From NCBI GenBank assembly GCA_964607865.1, contig CAZSLZ010000034.1, forward strand, positions 1-25,142: 25,142 nt of DNA, in the 5' to 3' direction. The notes under the pieces were generated by a model that worked only from the letters and a program-made list of their open reading frames with translations, did not search any database and was not told the DNA's origin. The stretch's first letter is position 1. Every line of letters begins with the position of its first letter. Shown one piece after another: positions 23,580-25,142 of the stretch. Source of the stretch: CAZSLZ01 sp964607865. GTDB taxonomy: Bacteria; Vulcanimicrobiota; JAJTBE01; CAZSLZ01. The position numbers were made by a program, and so were the translations under genes.

Positions 23580-24284
23580 ATGCAGATAGATAAACACTTT
23601 TCTGATATACCTGCGACTCTTGTTTTCAAAGATTCTCCCAAACAAGCTGCTAAACGGGGAACTATAATTTTTTACCATGGGCTATTTTCAGATAAAAGCA
23701 GGAATTTAAAAGAATATTACAGTCTGGCGGACAGGGGGTTTCTGGTAATAGGTGTGGATAATGCAGGGCACGGAGAACGCAAATATCCAGATCTTGAAAA
23801 AAGGGCTGAAACTTATGAATTTGAACCATTTTATTATTCAATGCTGAAAGACACAGTGGAGGAAATCCCTGGTTTTATAGATGAACTTTCAGCTCAGAAC
23901 CTTATTGTTGATGAAAAAATTGGAGTTTGTGGAATTTCTATGGGAGGATACATTGCCTTTGCATCGGTTTTGCAGGACAGCAGAATAAAAGCAATAGCTC
24001 CCATTCTGGGGAATCCTGTCTGGGCACATTTTCAGGAAATGAGCCCCCATAACCATCCCCACAAATTCTATCCCGTGGCAGTTCTGGCGCAGAATGCCGG
24101 GAAAGACCGGAGTGTTTCTCCCCACCATGCAAAAACATTCTGTGATCAACTTGCACCACATTACAAAAAAACGCCTCATAAGCTCTGTTATTATCAATTT
24201 CCAAATTCAGGGCATTTTATGGAGGAAAATGAGTGGTATGAATTATGGGAAAACACCCTGAACTGGTTTGAAAAATATATTTAA
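23580..24284 (+). CDS. Alpha/beta hydrolase, dienelactone-hydrolase/esterase-like
   Basis: This 234-residue soluble serine hydrolase has the typical fold: an early FYHGL oxyanion segment, the nucleophile elbow GISMGG with Ser120, a likely acid Asp176 in GKDRSV, and His212 in SGHFM. The GVDNAGHGER segment resembles the prolyl-oligopeptidase/dienelactone-hydrolase branch (YjfP-type esterases). No signal peptide is visible, so it is probably cytoplasmic. AGGTGA stands just before the ATG, 9 nt after the zinc-ribbon microprotein. Substrate cannot be read from the sequence, and nothing nearby points to one. The 162-nt spacer after it (24285-24446), facing the convergent membrane-protein gene, shows no gene and no convincing hairpin. 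Confidence 0.8.
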   Translation: MQIDKHFSDIPATLVFKDSPKQAAKRGTIIFYHGLFSDKSRNLKEYYSLADRGFLVIGVDNAGHGERKYPDLEKRAETYEFEPFYYSMLKDTVEEIPGFIDELSAQNLIVDEKIGVCGISMGGYIAFASVLQDSRIKAIAPILGNPVWAHFQEMSPHNHPHKFYPVAVLAQNAGKDRSVSPHHAKTFCDQLAPHYKKTPHKLCYYQFPNSGHFMEENEWYELWENTLNWFEKYI

Positions 24285-24446
24285 GAACCTGTCAATACTT
24301 TTATAAGTTTTTATATTATTTCATTAATTTGTTGTCTGTAAATCAGCAGAATTTTTATCTTTTACTAATATGCTGGCAAAAAAGTTCCCCGAAAGAATCT
24401 TATTCCAACCTACCAGAGTTATAACGAAAATTTAAAATATAAGTAA

Positions 24447-25142
24447 CTAATCTGGTATCTCTCCGTCTTCTTCCAGTTTTTCCTTCTTCTTTTTCAGATA
24501 ATACTTTATGATTTCCCTCACAATAACCAGGGTGGGCAATTCCACGATCATTCCCAGCAAACCCCATATCTGGCCTCCGATTATCAAGGCAATTATAATT
24601 ACCAATGGGGGCAAATGCATAGCTTCCCCCATAATTTTCGGCGCCACAACCTGGCCTTCCAACTGGTGAACAAACATTAAAACCAGCAGGGTAATTACTG
24701 CCCATAGAAGGTTGCTGTTAATCAATGCCAGTAGCACAGCAGGCACCATGCTTATTATAACGCCCAGGTAAGGAATGAAATTTACGATTCCCGAAACCAG
24801 CCCTATAAGAAATGCATATTCTATTTTTAGTATCAGAAGGGCAATGGTAACTGCAAACGCCACGAAAATTCCGTCAAGTATCAACCCTCTGATATACCTG
24901 TCCATCATATGAACAATATTGGCCATTATTTCTTTGGATTCTTTTCTTCTGTTTATGGGTATTAAAAGGTAATAACCTTCCTTGAATTTTTCCTGATCTA
25001 CTCTAAGATATATACTGAATAATGGATTCTCCACGAAAATTGAAAAAGTAACCGAAACTATCTTCTGGACGATTTTAATTGTTGAACTTACAGCCATAAA
25101 GGCATACTGCTCAGCTATGGCAATATTGTTGTCATTGGTATT
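24447..25142 (-). CDS. AI-2E family membrane transporter, N-terminus outside the window
   Basis: This is the C-terminal part of a polytopic membrane protein of the AI-2E/PerM family (Pfam PF01594). The frame stays open through the window edge at 25142, so the Met at 25097 is not the start; usual length is about 350 residues, and about a third is missing. Several hydrophobic segments are visible (for example around LDGIFVAFAVTIALLIL, AFLIGLVSGIVNFIPYLGVI and PPLVIIIALIIGGQIWGLLG). The motif QVVAPKIMG followed by a Pro-rich LPPLV and IVELP is characteristic of the family. The charged tail KKKKEKLEEDGE faces the cytoplasm by the positive-inside rule. Family members include proposed autoinducer-2 exporters and Na+/H+ antiporters; the substrate here is unknown. 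Confidence 0.85.
   Translation of the reverse strand, partial: NTNDNNIAIAEQYAFMAVSSTIKIVQKIVSVTFSIFVENPLFSIYLRVDQEKFKEGYYLLIPINRRKESKEIMANIVHMMDRYIRGLILDGIFVAFAVTIALLILKIEYAFLIGLVSGIVNFIPYLGVIISMVPAVLLALINSNLLWAVITLLVLMFVHQLEGQVVAPKIMGEAMHLPPLVIIIALIIGGQIWGLLGMIVELPTLVIVREIIKYYLKKKKEKLEEDGEIPD

Noticed and set aside
24371..24400. Possible hairpin terminator between the hydrolase and AI-2E genes
   Set aside because: The best stem I found is only about 3 bp, too weak to call.

Overview
This window reads as part of the chromosome of a strictly anaerobic, probably Gram-negative bacterium with moderate to low GC. The anaerobic inference rests on a complete [FeFe]-hydrogenase locus: NAD-linked hydrogenase subunits plus the maturases HydE and HydF. 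There is no rRNA, tRNA, CRISPR array, insertion sequence or phage gene to fix the taxonomy, and I cannot name a phylum from the sequence alone.

Region 1 (1-14871, + strand) is one tight seven-gene operon. Gaps are 8-15 nt or stop/start overlaps, and a hairpin terminator follows the last gene. Its first three genes form a PUFA-synthase-type iterative megasynthase: a 5'-truncated PfaA-like protein (tandem ACPs, KR, PS-DH), a KS-CLF protein, and an AT-DH-DH protein with four hot-dog folds. The next four genes are a complete oleABCD set for head-to-head long-chain olefin synthesis: thiolase-like condensing enzyme, beta-lactone decarboxylase, beta-lactone synthetase and ketone reductase. The layout suggests that the megasynthase makes a polyunsaturated acyl chain. 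OleA would then condense two chains, and OleD, OleC and OleB would convert the product to a very long polyunsaturated hydrocarbon. No enoyl reductase (PfaD), phosphopantetheinyl transferase, thioesterase or acyltransferase for phospholipid transfer lies in the visible part.

Region 2 (14878-19320, - strand) holds hydF1, hydF2, hydE and then a DUF6602-like gene. The two HydF proteins are tandem paralogs. HydF1 has the full [4Fe-4S] ligand set, while HydF2 keeps the GTPase motifs but has lost every cluster ligand.

Region 3 (19657-23258, + strand, divergent from region 2) holds a fused NuoE-NuoF NADH/flavin subunit and the catalytic HydA subunit, and ends in a strong intrinsic terminator. The AT-rich 336-nt divergent spacer presumably carries both promoters.

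Region 4 (23427-25142) holds a 47-residue zinc-ribbon microprotein directly upstream of an alpha/beta hydrolase, then, convergently, the C-terminal part of an AI-2E-family membrane protein that runs off the window end.

The two observations I rate highest are the fusion of PUFA-type synthase and oleABCD into one operon, and the tandem HydF pair in which one member has lost its cluster site.
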